This document shows, one piece after another, positions 42,835 to 51,868 of a DNA stretch of 64,000 bases. The notes under the pieces are model-generated. The model was not told where the DNA came from and searched no databases. It saw only the letters and a list, made by a program, of their open reading frames with translations. This stretch comes from Bacteroidales bacterium. GTDB taxonomy: Bacteria > Bacteroidota > Bacteroidia > Bacteroidales > UBA932. The position numbers and the translations under genes were made by a program. The DNA is taken from contig SUYX01000001.1 of assembly GCA_015060225.1 (NCBI GenBank), forward strand, positions 62,001 to 126,000, read 5' to 3'. Numbering within the stretch: position 1 is the stretch's first letter; the number at the start of each line of letters is the position of its first letter.

Positions 42835-44559
42835 ATGAAGAAAAGGGGAGTTTTTCAATTGGTATTGGCATTTGCACTGTTGTTGCAGGCATCGGGTATC
42901 CATTCTATGGAGAGGGTGTATGTATCCACTGACAAAGAACTTTATCTGGCAGGGGAGAGCATATGGTGTTCCGTATTTTGTATTGATGAATCAACAGGCA
43001 AGTATTCGCAGTTCAGCAGCGTGGCATATCTTGAGTTCCATTCAAAAAGGGGGATTGAGGCCCTGATAAAGGTGGCTATGATTGATGGACGCGGGTGCGG
43101 AAGACTGCAGGTCCCGTTCAGTTTTGCGACAGGAAACTGTACCATTGTTGCGTATACGTCCAAAGATGGCGGTGATTCAAAAGGGGAATTCAACGGCAAG
43201 ACGGTTACGGTGTTCAATACCCTTTCGTCAGACAAGGTGAAGGATGGTGTTGAGGTAGTGGAAAAGGGAGAACCGGTAATGGCTCCGGAACACAAACCGG
43301 TAGAGGATAGTGGTGCCATTTCAATTGAAGTGGGTGAACAGGGGAATGGCGCTGTTCCTGTAAAGATAAGGAATGCAGGAGGGGATGGGGCAAGCTTTAG
43401 TGTTTCAGTATACCATATTGACGGTATTGAGGATATCATAGGCAAGAGAGGATATGACAATACATCGCTGCTGGAGCGTAAGGGTGATTTTGAAGTTACC
43501 GGTATTGAGGAGTACGCGGGGGAGATGATAAGGACAAGGGTGTTCCGGGACGGCAAGCCCCTCCGGGGAAATGATGCAAAAGGGGTTTATATGTATATGT
43601 CGGCAATGGGCAATACTGATGATACATATATTGCCAATGTGGATTCATTGGGCTACGCCACATATTACACCAACAACATATCGGGAAAAAGGGATTTGTT
43701 GTTTGATGTGGTTACAAATGTAAGGCAGACAGCCAAAATAGGGAGCGGAGCGGGTTCCGGCAATGATTTAAGGGTGGAGAAAGTTGAGGGGGAATTCAAA
43801 CATATTCCGGCAGAGATTCCGGTGCTCAAGATATCGGGAGAACTGGAAGAACCCCTCAAGAAAAGGAGTATGAGGATGCAGGTTGGGAGAAGGTTTGAAC
43901 AAGATACCCTGTTTAATCTGATGCCTATGCGGAGCAATGACTTCTTTGGTGCCGTGGAACCGATAGTTTACAATTTGGACGATTATACCCGTTTTCCTCT
44001 GATGAAGGAGGTTATAAGTGAATATGTGAGCAACTTGAGGGTAAGGATGGTGGAAGGTGAGGAGCGCCTGCTGGTGTTGTGGCAGGAGACGGAAGGGGTA
44101 TATACAGTTTCCCGACAATATGCACTTGCCCTTCTTGACGGTGTACCTGTGAGGGACCACTCCAAAATTATAAATATGGATCCTCTGTTGGTAAAGCAGA
44201 TAATAATTTATCCCAGAAGATATCTGCTGAATTATTTCATGTTTGACGGAATTGTCAAGTTCAATACCTACAAAGGGGATATGGGGGGAATGAAGCTGGG
44301 TGAAGATGTGAATATCCTCAGCCATGACGGGCCACAGTATCCGTTGGCCTTTATGGGAGACAGGATTCCCGAAAACGGAAGGTATCCCAACTACAACAGT
44401 ACCATATACTGGAACCCTGTTGTGGATATGGACAAAGATGGCGTTTATGAGTTCAATTGCCCCCTTCCGGATTATAAAGGGAACTTCAGGATTGTAGTAG
44501 AGGGAATTGATGGAGCTGGCAATGGCATTTATAAGGAGGCAGTTGTGTCAATTGAGTGA
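42835..44559 (+). CDS. Cassette 1 gene d: MG2-like protein with plug-like C-terminus
   Basis: A 574-residue secreted protein. A signal peptide is followed at once by [19 protein letters not shown], the macroglobulin MG2 start, with [11 protein letters not shown] and [10 protein letters not shown] completing the domain. The middle is beta-rich. Near residue 440-480 comes [14 protein letters not shown] and [18 protein letters not shown], which resembles a TonB-receptor plug (LDGVPV...DxxxVexI). No barrel follows; the protein ends [11 protein letters not shown]...AVVSIE. It may be a soluble or periplasm-facing partner of gene b. The last ~70 nt are almost identical to those of the cassette 2 homologue. 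Confidence 0.75.
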   Translation: MKKRGVFQLVLAFALLLQASGIHSMERVYVSTDKELYLAGESIWCSVFCIDESTGKYSQFSSVAYLEFHSKRGIEALIKVAMIDGRGCGRLQVPFSFATGNCTIVAYTSKDGGDSKGEFNGKTVTVFNTLSSDKVKDGVEVVEKGEPVMAPEHKPVEDSGAISIEVGEQGNGAVPVKIRNAGGDGASFSVSVYHIDGIEDIIGKRGYDNTSLLERKGDFEVTGIEEYAGEMIRTRVFRDGKPLRGNDAKGVYMYMSAMGNTDDTYIANVDSLGYATYYTNNISGKRDLLFDVVTNVRQTAKIGSGAGSGNDLRVEKVEGEFKHIPAEIPVLKISGELEEPLKKRSMRMQVGRRFEQDTLFNLMPMRSNDFFGAVEPIVYNLDDYTRFPLMKEVISEYVSNLRVRMVEGEERLLVLWQETEGVYTVSRQYALALLDGVPVRDHSKIINMDPLLVKQIIIYPRRYLLNYFMFDGIVKFNTYKGDMGGMKLGEDVNILSHDGPQYPLAFMGDRIPENGRYPNYNSTIYWNPVVDMDKDGVYEFNCPLPDYKGNFRIVVEGIDGAGNGIYKEAVVSIE

Positions 44560-44562
44560 TTT

Positions 44563-44690
44563 TTACCCTTGGTGCAAAAGCTATGTCTACGCCGCTTGCC
44601 TCAAGGAGTGCACAATCTGCCTCAAGTGTCCTTGGGTATGTTGCAAGGTCCTGAAAATATACTTACTATAGTGTGCTTGCATTTTGCAAC
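44563..44690 (-). pseudogene. Decayed fragment of panC
   Basis: Bases 44563-44654 align with 37837-37928 inside panC with about 8 differences in 92. Then 27 nt are missing, and 44656-44690 align with the panC stretch ending at 37990 (CTTACTATAGTGTGCTTGC is shared exactly). Orientation is the same as panC. No start or full frame remains. It is directly joined to the end of cassette 1, and after it comes sequence like the panC/cassette 1 promoter region. It is the scar of the tandem duplication that made cassette 2. Confidence 0.9.
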
Positions 44691-44793
44691 TGAAAAAAAT
44701 ATAATATCCGCCATAATTTGAGGTGAAAATGGAAAATGATATAGCAGAAGTCATTTTGTTTTTTTATATTTACAACATTAAAGCCTTTTGTCT

Positions 44794-45453
44794 ATGAAGC
44801 GTTTTTTCTTGTTTGTTGCATTTCTTGCAATAGTTCATGTTTCGCTCTTTGCGCAGGACGGGAATGTAGATGTCTCAAAGTATGATGCTGCAATTTTCAG
44901 AGGCCCGGTAGTGGAGTCATATCCCCATTATATAAGGGGTACTGCATATTTGTATTCTTCCGAGTTTATGAAAGAACGTGTGGTTTACAATAAGAAGCCT
45001 TTTTACAATGTAAAGCTCAATCTTGATGTTTACAGGGATATTGTATGTGTGATGGTGCCGGAGAGTTCAATTGTGATGGTGCTGGACAATTCACTTGTTG
45101 AGGGTTTTACCTTGTGCGGAAAGGAGTTTGTGCAGGCATCTGGTGTGGAAGGGCTTGAGAGGAATTTTTATGAGAAGCTTTATGGTGGCGGCAATATGCT
45201 GCTTAAAGAAACGGTAAAGAGATACCACAGGGTAGACAGGGGTAATGTGGAGTTCTATCCTATTGTCAAGTATTTTCTGGTCAAGGATTGTAAAGCTGTG
45301 CGGGTGAAGGGTATGAAGGCGTTCAAGAAGGTTTATCCCGATAAAAAGAGGGAATTGCGCAAATACAGGAATGCTTTGTATGATTCAGGCAAGGTGTCGG
45401 ACAATGAACAGCTCTATAGGGCTTTGGCTGAGTATGCAGATAAAAATTTATGA
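44794..45453 (+). CDS. Cassette 2 gene a: small secreted protein of unknown family
   Basis: A 219-residue paralogue of the 38248 product. Signal peptide MKRFFLFVAFLAIVHVSLFA, then Q. Conserved blocks: DAAIFRGPVVESYPHY, VVYNKKPFYNVKLNLDVYRD, VKYFLVKDCKAVRVK. It overlaps the receptor start by 4 nt (ATGA). A weak -7 box (TATATTTA, 44765-44772) lies upstream. Family and role unknown. Confidence 0.6.
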   Translation: MKRFFLFVAFLAIVHVSLFAQDGNVDVSKYDAAIFRGPVVESYPHYIRGTAYLYSSEFMKERVVYNKKPFYNVKLNLDVYRDIVCVMVPESSIVMVLDNSLVEGFTLCGKEFVQASGVEGLERNFYEKLYGGGNMLLKETVKRYHRVDRGNVEFYPIVKYFLVKDCKAVRVKGMKAFKKVYPDKKRELRKYRNALYDSGKVSDNEQLYRALAEYADKNL

Positions 45454-48107
45454 TGTGTATGAACAGGATATTGTCTATATGTATGGCATTGGTTTTTGCG
45501 GCACAGGTTGATGCTGCTGGCCAGAGGATTGTACACAGGAATATAGGATTGGATTCTCTTATGACAGTTATGCAGGGATTTTGCCGGGGAACGGTATATT
45601 ATGTCCCGGGGGCAAATGCTGCGTCGCTGGTTTATACTGTTGATGCCACTTCTCCAGGTGCCCTGGACAGGATTGTGGGGGTTCTTGCCAATAGCGGATA
45701 TACTGTTACCGGCTATGAAGGCGACATTTATGTGCTCAAAGGTATAGGTCTTAAGGAGGGGCTTCCTTTGGAGTATTTCAAACAGCAGGTGCTGGAGCAG
45801 GAAAAGGACCATATTCTGGTGGAGACGCTGAAGGGGACCGCTAATGAAGTTACTGCAACAAACAGGGTTTATTTGATTGGAGACAAGGATAATGCCAAAA
45901 GTGGGGAGTCGGTGTATTTGAGCGGCTATATACGCAATTACAGGACAGGGGAACCGGTAGTTGGGGTTACCCTTTACGATAATGAATCAAAGGCTATTGC
46001 GCAGAGCGACCAGCACGGTTTCTACAAGATAATGCTTCCTGTTGGTGATGTGGAGCTTAATGTGGCGGGATTCTCATTGGAAGAGATGAATGTGAAGCTG
46101 CAGGTTTTCAATGACGGTTTCCTGGATATTGTGGTGAAGGAGAAGATTTTTGCCCTTAATGAGGTTATTGTCACATCAGAAGACAACAACAAGGTGAGGA
46201 GCGTGTCAATGGGTATTGAGAACTTGAGGATAAGTGCCATAAAGAAGGTCCCTGTTGTGTTGGGAGAGGCAGATGTGGTGAAGGTGCTCCTTACACTTCC
46301 AGGTGTGAAAAGTGTTGGTGAGGCTTCCAACGGATTTAACGTAAGGGGTGGGGCAGTTGATCAGAATCTGGTGCTGTTCAACGGAGGAACAGTGTACAAC
46401 CCCTCCCATATGTTCGGTATTTTTTCGGGATTCAATCCCGACGTGATAAGTGATGTGGAGCTGTACAAATCATCAATTCCAGTGAATTATGGCGGCAGGA
46501 TCTCATCTGTGCTGGATGTAAATACAAGGCAGGGGAACAATAAGGAGGTGATAGCCTCGCTCAGTGCGGGGGCCCTTACAACCAAGGGCCACATTGAAGG
46601 CCCTATAGGCAAGAAGACAACATTCATAGCTGGAGTAAGGACAACATATTCAGACTGGCTGCTGGGACTGCTTCCAAAGGATAGCGAGTACAAGATGGGT
46701 ACGGCATCATTCTTTGATGTTACGGGAGGCCTTACCCATAATTTCAATGACAAGCATTCTGTCCATTTTAACGGATACTATTCAAGTGACCAGTTCAAGT
46801 TCAGGATAAATACCAAGTATGCATACGAGAATATGAACGGGTCTGTAAGGTGGAGGAGCAATTTCAATACAAAGCATTCCATGGAGCTGGTTGCAGGATA
46901 TGACAATTACAATTATCTCACATCGGACTGGACAAACGAGGCGAAGGCATATGAAATGTCATTTGACATCTCTCAAGTGTATGGTAAACTGAATATGAAA
47001 TATATGCCGGTTATAGACCATAGAATAACATATGGAGCGGATTTTGTTTCATATGACCTTATGCCGGGAAGCTATCTTCCTGTGGGGGAAAGTTCTTTGG
47101 TAGCGCCGAAAATAATGGATAATGAGACAGCTGTGGAGGGTGCCGTTTATGTGGGAGACAACTGGGCCGTGAATGACAGGCTCTCGGTAGACTACGGAGT
47201 GAGGTATTCGATGTTCAGGTCTGACAAGTTCTATTCTGCACCGGAGATAAGGATGTCGGGAAGATACCTGATAAACGAAAAGTTCTCTGTCAAGGCGGGA
47301 TTCAACAGTATGAGGCAGTATATCCATATGCTTTCAAATACCATCTCGGTTTCTCCTACCGATACTTGGAAACTCAGTGATAAGGATATTGCTCCGCAGA
47401 AGGGTTGGCAACTAGCGGCAGGTGCTTATACCAATGTCATTGATGACAAGGTGGAACTTTCGTTGGAGGCGTATTACAAGAGGATGGACAATTATCTTGA
47501 TTTTAAGAGCGGTGCATCTTTGGTGATGAACAGCAATATTGCCAATGATGTGATAGACGTTAAAGGAAAGGCTTATGGTGTGGAACTGATGGCATCAAAA
47601 CCGTTGGGAAAATTGTATGGATGGGCTTCGTATACATGGTCAAGGACAAAGCTTAGGGAGGTTGGAGACAGGGGAACTTCTGCAATTAACAGGGGAATGT
47701 GGTATAATGCGGCGTATGACAAGCCTCACGAATTCAAAGTTGTAGGAAATTACAAGTTTACCCATAGGGCCATTCTTTCTGTGAATATGGATTTCGCAAC
47801 CGGCAGACCTGCAACGGTGCCTGTTGCCTATTACGAGTACAATGATGCGGTAAGACTGTACTACACCCAAAGAAATTCGCATAGGGTTCCAAACTATTTC
47901 AGAATGGATATAGCTATAAATATAGAACCTACTCACAGGCTGAAAGCTTTTACCCATTTCTCATTTACAGTTGGAGTGTATAATGCAACAGGCAGAAAGA
48001 ATGCCTATTCTATATTTTACGAGGGCTCCAAATATAGTGTGCACGGCTATAAGTTGAGCGTATTTGCTGCGCCTGTGCCGTATATGAACTTCAACTTCAA
48101 ATTTTAA
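45450..48107 (+). CDS. Cassette 2 gene b: STN-type TonB-dependent receptor
   Basis: An 885-residue paralogue of the 38923 product with the same order: signal peptide, STN domain (NIGLDSLMTVMQG...), carboxypeptidase-like domain (VYLSGYIRNYRTGEPVVGVT), plug (LPGVKSVGEASNGFNVRGG, NPSHMFGIFSGFNPD) and barrel ending YMNFNFKF. It is the most divergent of the three in the STN and linker (FCRGTVYYVPGANAASL). The start overlaps gene a by ATGA; ATG at 45459 is an alternative. Confidence 0.9.
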   Translation: MMCMNRILSICMALVFAAQVDAAGQRIVHRNIGLDSLMTVMQGFCRGTVYYVPGANAASLVYTVDATSPGALDRIVGVLANSGYTVTGYEGDIYVLKGIGLKEGLPLEYFKQQVLEQEKDHILVETLKGTANEVTATNRVYLIGDKDNAKSGESVYLSGYIRNYRTGEPVVGVTLYDNESKAIAQSDQHGFYKIMLPVGDVELNVAGFSLEEMNVKLQVFNDGFLDIVVKEKIFALNEVIVTSEDNNKVRSVSMGIENLRISAIKKVPVVLGEADVVKVLLTLPGVKSVGEASNGFNVRGGAVDQNLVLFNGGTVYNPSHMFGIFSGFNPDVISDVELYKSSIPVNYGGRISSVLDVNTRQGNNKEVIASLSAGALTTKGHIEGPIGKKTTFIAGVRTTYSDWLLGLLPKDSEYKMGTASFFDVTGGLTHNFNDKHSVHFNGYYSSDQFKFRINTKYAYENMNGSVRWRSNFNTKHSMELVAGYDNYNYLTSDWTNEAKAYEMSFDISQVYGKLNMKYMPVIDHRITYGADFVSYDLMPGSYLPVGESSLVAPKIMDNETAVEGAVYVGDNWAVNDRLSVDYGVRYSMFRSDKFYSAPEIRMSGRYLINEKFSVKAGFNSMRQYIHMLSNTISVSPTDTWKLSDKDIAPQKGWQLAAGAYTNVIDDKVELSLEAYYKRMDNYLDFKSGASLVMNSNIANDVIDVKGKAYGVELMASKPLGKLYGWASYTWSRTKLREVGDRGTSAINRGMWYNAAYDKPHEFKVVGNYKFTHRAILSVNMDFATGRPATVPVAYYEYNDAVRLYYTQRNSHRVPNYFRMDIAINIEPTHRLKAFTHFSFTVGVYNATGRKNAYSIFYEGSKYSVHGYKLSVFAAPVPYMNFNFKF

Positions 48108-48119
48108 GGAGGAGAGATT

Positions 48120-49406
48120 ATGGAAGTACTGAAATGTGCAGTTATTGTTTTGGTGGCGGCTATTGTGGCCGGATGTGTATATGATTATGGTGTTGGAGGA
48201 GAAACCAAGCTTGAGAAGAGCCTTGTAGTGATAGAAGGGGATATTGTTGCCGGGGGAATTTCTGAGGTGAAAATTTCAACAACGGCAAATATCACATACC
48301 ATCCGTCAACCTGGGGGGATGAGGCTTCAACCAAAGTAGAGGATTTGTATCCTTTTGATAAGGTATGTCAGGTATGGGTGGAAAGCTCTGCCGGAGAAGT
48401 TTGGCCCGGAAGGGATTCATTCTATGTGTGGAAGTTTGATGAAATGGGTTCGTACCGCCAGTTCAGGAGGATGTATGTGATAGATACAAGAGATCTCCCT
48501 CTGGATGGAGAGTACAGGTTGTGTGTTTCTTATCCCGACAGGGGTGAATACCATTCCTATTTCAAGAGGGTACAGAGGGCACAGGACATTGATTCTTTTG
48601 ATTTCTCTTTTAAGCCTGATACATCTTCAATTGATATTGTCATCAATAGCAGTGGTAGTGAGGGGAATACTCCGTATTACAGATGGAAGTACGAGGAGTG
48701 GTGGGAAAATGAGCCTCCATTGATGCCTAATGTTAAATATAAAGGCAAACTGGATACCCTTTCGAGAAAGGAAAAGGATTCTCTTGCCAAATGTTTTGAC
48801 AGGTTTGCATCTACAGAAATTATGCTTGAGAATACAGAGAAACTGAGTGGAAATATGGTGAGGGGGAAGGTGATAAACACTCTTTACAGGGAACAGAGGA
48901 AGGTTAATGCACTATATTGCATAACTGTGTACCAGTATCCGCTCGATAAGGAAGGTTATGATTATTATGAGGCTATGCGTGTAAATGCAGATGAGATGGG
49001 GGGATTGTTTTCACCGTATCCGAGTGAAATGACTGGAAATATTGTGTGCGAAACGTATCCGGAAGAGCTGGTCGTGGGTTATGTGAATGTGTGCACTGTG
49101 GCAAAGGAGAGGCGTTTCCTTGATGGAGAGGCTCTCAAATTGTTCAATCGCAGAAAATGTCTGGACTTTACAACCATAAATTTGGACGAAAATAAGGTGA
49201 CATGGTTGGATGCATACTATGAACTTGATATGAGGCCGTACGATTGTGAAAAGAAACTGGTTCCATATGAGCCGCCGGTAGAACCGGGCGAACCGCCTAA
49301 GATTGATTACCTGATAGAAAGAGATTGTGGTGTGTCATATTGGGGTACCGCGGATTGCCATCAAGTGCTCAATTGTTATTCTAAACCTGATTTTTGGCCA
49401 AGATAG
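48120..49406 (+). CDS. Cassette 2 gene c: DUF4249 lipoprotein
   Basis: A 428-residue lipoprotein with a Cys lipobox in AAIVAGCVYDYG and the same LVVIEGDIVAGGISEV and IDTRDLPLDGEYRLCVSYP blocks as its paralogues. It is longer by about 25 residues, mainly a Pro-rich segment near the end (EPPVEPGEPPK), before the final Cys and KPDFWPR. It follows gene b by 12 nt. Confidence 0.85.
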   Translation: MEVLKCAVIVLVAAIVAGCVYDYGVGGETKLEKSLVVIEGDIVAGGISEVKISTTANITYHPSTWGDEASTKVEDLYPFDKVCQVWVESSAGEVWPGRDSFYVWKFDEMGSYRQFRRMYVIDTRDLPLDGEYRLCVSYPDRGEYHSYFKRVQRAQDIDSFDFSFKPDTSSIDIVINSSGSEGNTPYYRWKYEEWWENEPPLMPNVKYKGKLDTLSRKEKDSLAKCFDRFASTEIMLENTEKLSGNMVRGKVINTLYREQRKVNALYCITVYQYPLDKEGYDYYEAMRVNADEMGGLFSPYPSEMTGNIVCETYPEELVVGYVNVCTVAKERRFLDGEALKLFNRRKCLDFTTINLDENKVTWLDAYYELDMRPYDCEKKLVPYEPPVEPGEPPKIDYLIERDCGVSYWGTADCHQVLNCYSKPDFWPR

Positions 49407-49417
49407 AAACTGACGTT

Positions 49418-51124
49418 ATGGTAAAGGGAAGTAAAAGTTTTATTGTAGCGGTGCTTGCTCTGCTTGTCAATATTGTTGCACAGGGGCAGGAGCGCGTATA
49501 TGTTTCAACCGACAAGAACGCTTATCTTGCCGGGGAAGACCTTTGGTGTTCTGTATACTGCCAGGATGGCAATACGGGAAAATATTCAAACTTGAGCAGT
49601 GTGGCATATCTTGAGTTCCATTCTGCGCAGGGGGTGGAGGATCTGATCAAGGTTCCGCTGGTAAAGGGAAGGGGGTGTGGAAGATTGCAGATTCCATTTG
49701 ATTTTGCTACGGGCAACTATTCCATTGTGGCCTACACAAAATTGCATGGAGGGGATTCCAAAGGCGATTTTAGTGGGAGAGTGGTTACGGTTTACAATAC
49801 GGTAACAGCAGAAAAAGTCGACAGGGCTGTTGAGATTGTGGAGCAATTGCCAGATGCGGTAGCGGTGCCTGCCGGGTATGGAGATGTGATGATTGGAGCC
49901 AAGGCTGATCTTCAGAAAGGTGTGTTGCCGGTTAAAATTACCAATACAGGCATGGTGGAGGCAAGCATCAATGTCTCGGTATTCCATTATGACGAACTGG
50001 AGAAAAACTCGGAGGGGTTGAGGAGTGCCAGCGGAACATTGTTGGAGAGGAAGGGGGATTTTGCCGAGACCGGGGTTACAGATTTTGCCGGAGAGGTAAT
50101 AACCCTTGAGGTTGAACCTCTGCAGTGGAGCAAGGATTGGTGGAAAGGTGTGTATGTATATATGTCTGCAAAGGGTAATGAGGATGACCTGTATGTGGGA
50201 AGGATTGATTCATTGGGAAGGGTTACGTATTATACAAATAATATGTCGGGAGACAAGGACCTGATGATTGAAGTCGTGGATAATGTAGCTGTTTCTGCAA
50301 GATTTTCCGGACAGGAGGGGGTAATGCAGAAATATAAGGTTAAAGTGCTGGAGAACAAATATAACCATAAGGCTGGAGAGATTCCGGTGCTGAAGATTTC
50401 CCAAAAGATGAGGGGTACACTTGACAAAAGGAGCATGAGAATGCAGATAGGCAAGAGGTTTGCGGCAGATTCAATATTCAACCTTATGCCTATGCGTACC
50501 TCATCGTACCTTGGAGCAGCACTCCCTTTGAAATATAATCTGGATGATTATACCAGGTTCCCTACAGTTGATGATGTGGTGAGGGAGTATGTGTCATATT
50601 TGAGGATAAGGACTATGGATGGCGTGAGGGGATTCAAGGTCGTGAACCAGGATGGCAATGATTTTTCATGGGCTTCAAAAGGGCAGGCGCTGGCATTGCT
50701 TGATGGTGTGCCTGTAAGGGACCATAATACGATAATCAATATGGACCCGCTGCTTATAAAAGAGATTCAGGTGTATCCGAGACAGATTGTGCTGAATCAC
50801 TTTGTATTTGACGGAGTTGTGAAGTTCAATACATACAAGGGGGATATGGGCGGTCTTAAAATGGGGGAGAATTTCTCCATTGTTCCCCATAGTGGTGTCC
50901 AATATCCGCTGGCATTCCTGGGAGATGGAATTTTGGAGAATTTGCGCTATCCCAACTATAACAGTACCCTATACTGGAATCCTCTGGTTGAGGTTGGGGA
51001 AGGTGAGACATTTGAGTTCAGTTGCCCGCTTCCAAAATACAGGGGAGAATTCAAGATTGTTGTAGAGGGAATTGATGGAGCGGGCAATGGTATTTATAAG
51101 GAGGCAGTTGTGTCAATTGAGTGA
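49418..51124 (+). CDS. Cassette 2 gene d: MG2-like protein with plug-like C-terminus
   Basis: A 568-residue paralogue of the 42835 product. A signal peptide precedes [43 protein letters not shown] closes the MG2-like domain. [20 protein letters not shown] and LLIKEIQVYPRQ form the plug-like segment. The ATG at 49418 follows the gene c stop by 11 nt; an earlier in-frame ATG overlaps gene c. The 3' end is nearly identical in DNA to cassette 1. Confidence 0.75.
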   Translation: MVKGSKSFIVAVLALLVNIVAQGQERVYVSTDKNAYLAGEDLWCSVYCQDGNTGKYSNLSSVAYLEFHSAQGVEDLIKVPLVKGRGCGRLQIPFDFATGNYSIVAYTKLHGGDSKGDFSGRVVTVYNTVTAEKVDRAVEIVEQLPDAVAVPAGYGDVMIGAKADLQKGVLPVKITNTGMVEASINVSVFHYDELEKNSEGLRSASGTLLERKGDFAETGVTDFAGEVITLEVEPLQWSKDWWKGVYVYMSAKGNEDDLYVGRIDSLGRVTYYTNNMSGDKDLMIEVVDNVAVSARFSGQEGVMQKYKVKVLENKYNHKAGEIPVLKISQKMRGTLDKRSMRMQIGKRFAADSIFNLMPMRTSSYLGAALPLKYNLDDYTRFPTVDDVVREYVSYLRIRTMDGVRGFKVVNQDGNDFSWASKGQALALLDGVPVRDHNTIINMDPLLIKEIQVYPRQIVLNHFVFDGVVKFNTYKGDMGGLKMGENFSIVPHSGVQYPLAFLGDGILENLRYPNYNSTLYWNPLVEVGEGETFEFSCPLPKYRGEFKIVVEGIDGAGNGIYKEAVVSIE

Positions 51125-51131
51125 TTTATTG

Positions 51132-51139
51132 TACATTTG
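51132..51139 (+). promoter_or_regulatory. -7 box before cassette 3
   Basis: TACATTTG matches TAnnTTTG in the 34-nt gap before cassette 3, with a TTG 21 nt upstream (51108-51110) inside the end of cassette 2 gene d. It could allow cassette 3 to be transcribed separately. Confidence 0.4.
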
Positions 51140-51158
51140 TGAGATAAACATCTGAACA

Positions 51159-51860
51159 ATGAAGAAGTTTTTCCTTATTCTGTTGTGGGCGGTGTTTTCT
51201 GTCCACAATTTTTCTTTGTACTCCCAGCAAAAGTATGATTTTGTTGCGGAGGCCGGTATGGATGCCGCAGTTTACCGCGGCCCCGAAGCTGTTAAATACC
51301 CTTTCAGATATGAAGGTACCCCGTATGCCTATACGGAGAGTTTCCTCAGCGGTACACTGGTGTATAATGGGGTGTTCTACAAGGGGCTGCTCCTTAACTT
51401 TAATGCCCATAGGGATGAGCTGCATCTGAAAATGCCTTCGTCGGGAATAGTAATTGAACTGGACAGGAGAATTGTGGGGGAGTTTTCTTTTGGTGGAAGG
51501 AGTTATGTTTCCCTTATTGGAGAGAGGGCTGTTGATGGGTTGCAGGAGGGGTTCTACCAGATGCTCTACAAGGGGGAGGATATGCTGGTGAAGAAGAATG
51601 GCAAGAGCTTCCATGAGAGGCTGCAGAACGGGGGGAGTTCAAAAGGGGCTTTCAGATTCTTTGACCCGGCAGACAGGTATTATGTCGTTAAAGATGGTGT
51701 GCCGGTGCAGATATCAAAGGTGAAACACTTTACCAAGGTATATAAAGATAAAAAGAAGGCTGTTAAAGGCTTTATCAGGAAGAATAAGATAAAGTTCATT
51801 GATATGGATGACAATGATCTTGCACTTGTTGAGGTAATGGAGTTTGTTGACAATAATTGA
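51159..51860 (+). CDS. Cassette 3 gene a: small secreted protein of unknown family
   Basis: A 233-residue paralogue of the cassette 1 and 2 a-proteins: signal peptide MKKFFLILLWAVFSVHNFSLYS, then DAAVYRGPEAVKYPFRYEGTPY, TLVYNGVFYKGLLLNFNAHRDEL and RYYVVKDGVPVQISKVK. The C-terminus is Lys-rich. It is closer to cassette 1 than to cassette 2 in the NAHRDEL block. Function unknown. Confidence 0.6.
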   Translation: MKKFFLILLWAVFSVHNFSLYSQQKYDFVAEAGMDAAVYRGPEAVKYPFRYEGTPYAYTESFLSGTLVYNGVFYKGLLLNFNAHRDELHLKMPSSGIVIELDRRIVGEFSFGGRSYVSLIGERAVDGLQEGFYQMLYKGEDMLVKKNGKSFHERLQNGGSSKGAFRFFDPADRYYVVKDGVPVQISKVKHFTKVYKDKKKAVKGFIRKNKIKFIDMDDNDLALVEVMEFVDNN

Positions 51861-51868
51861 GGCATGGC

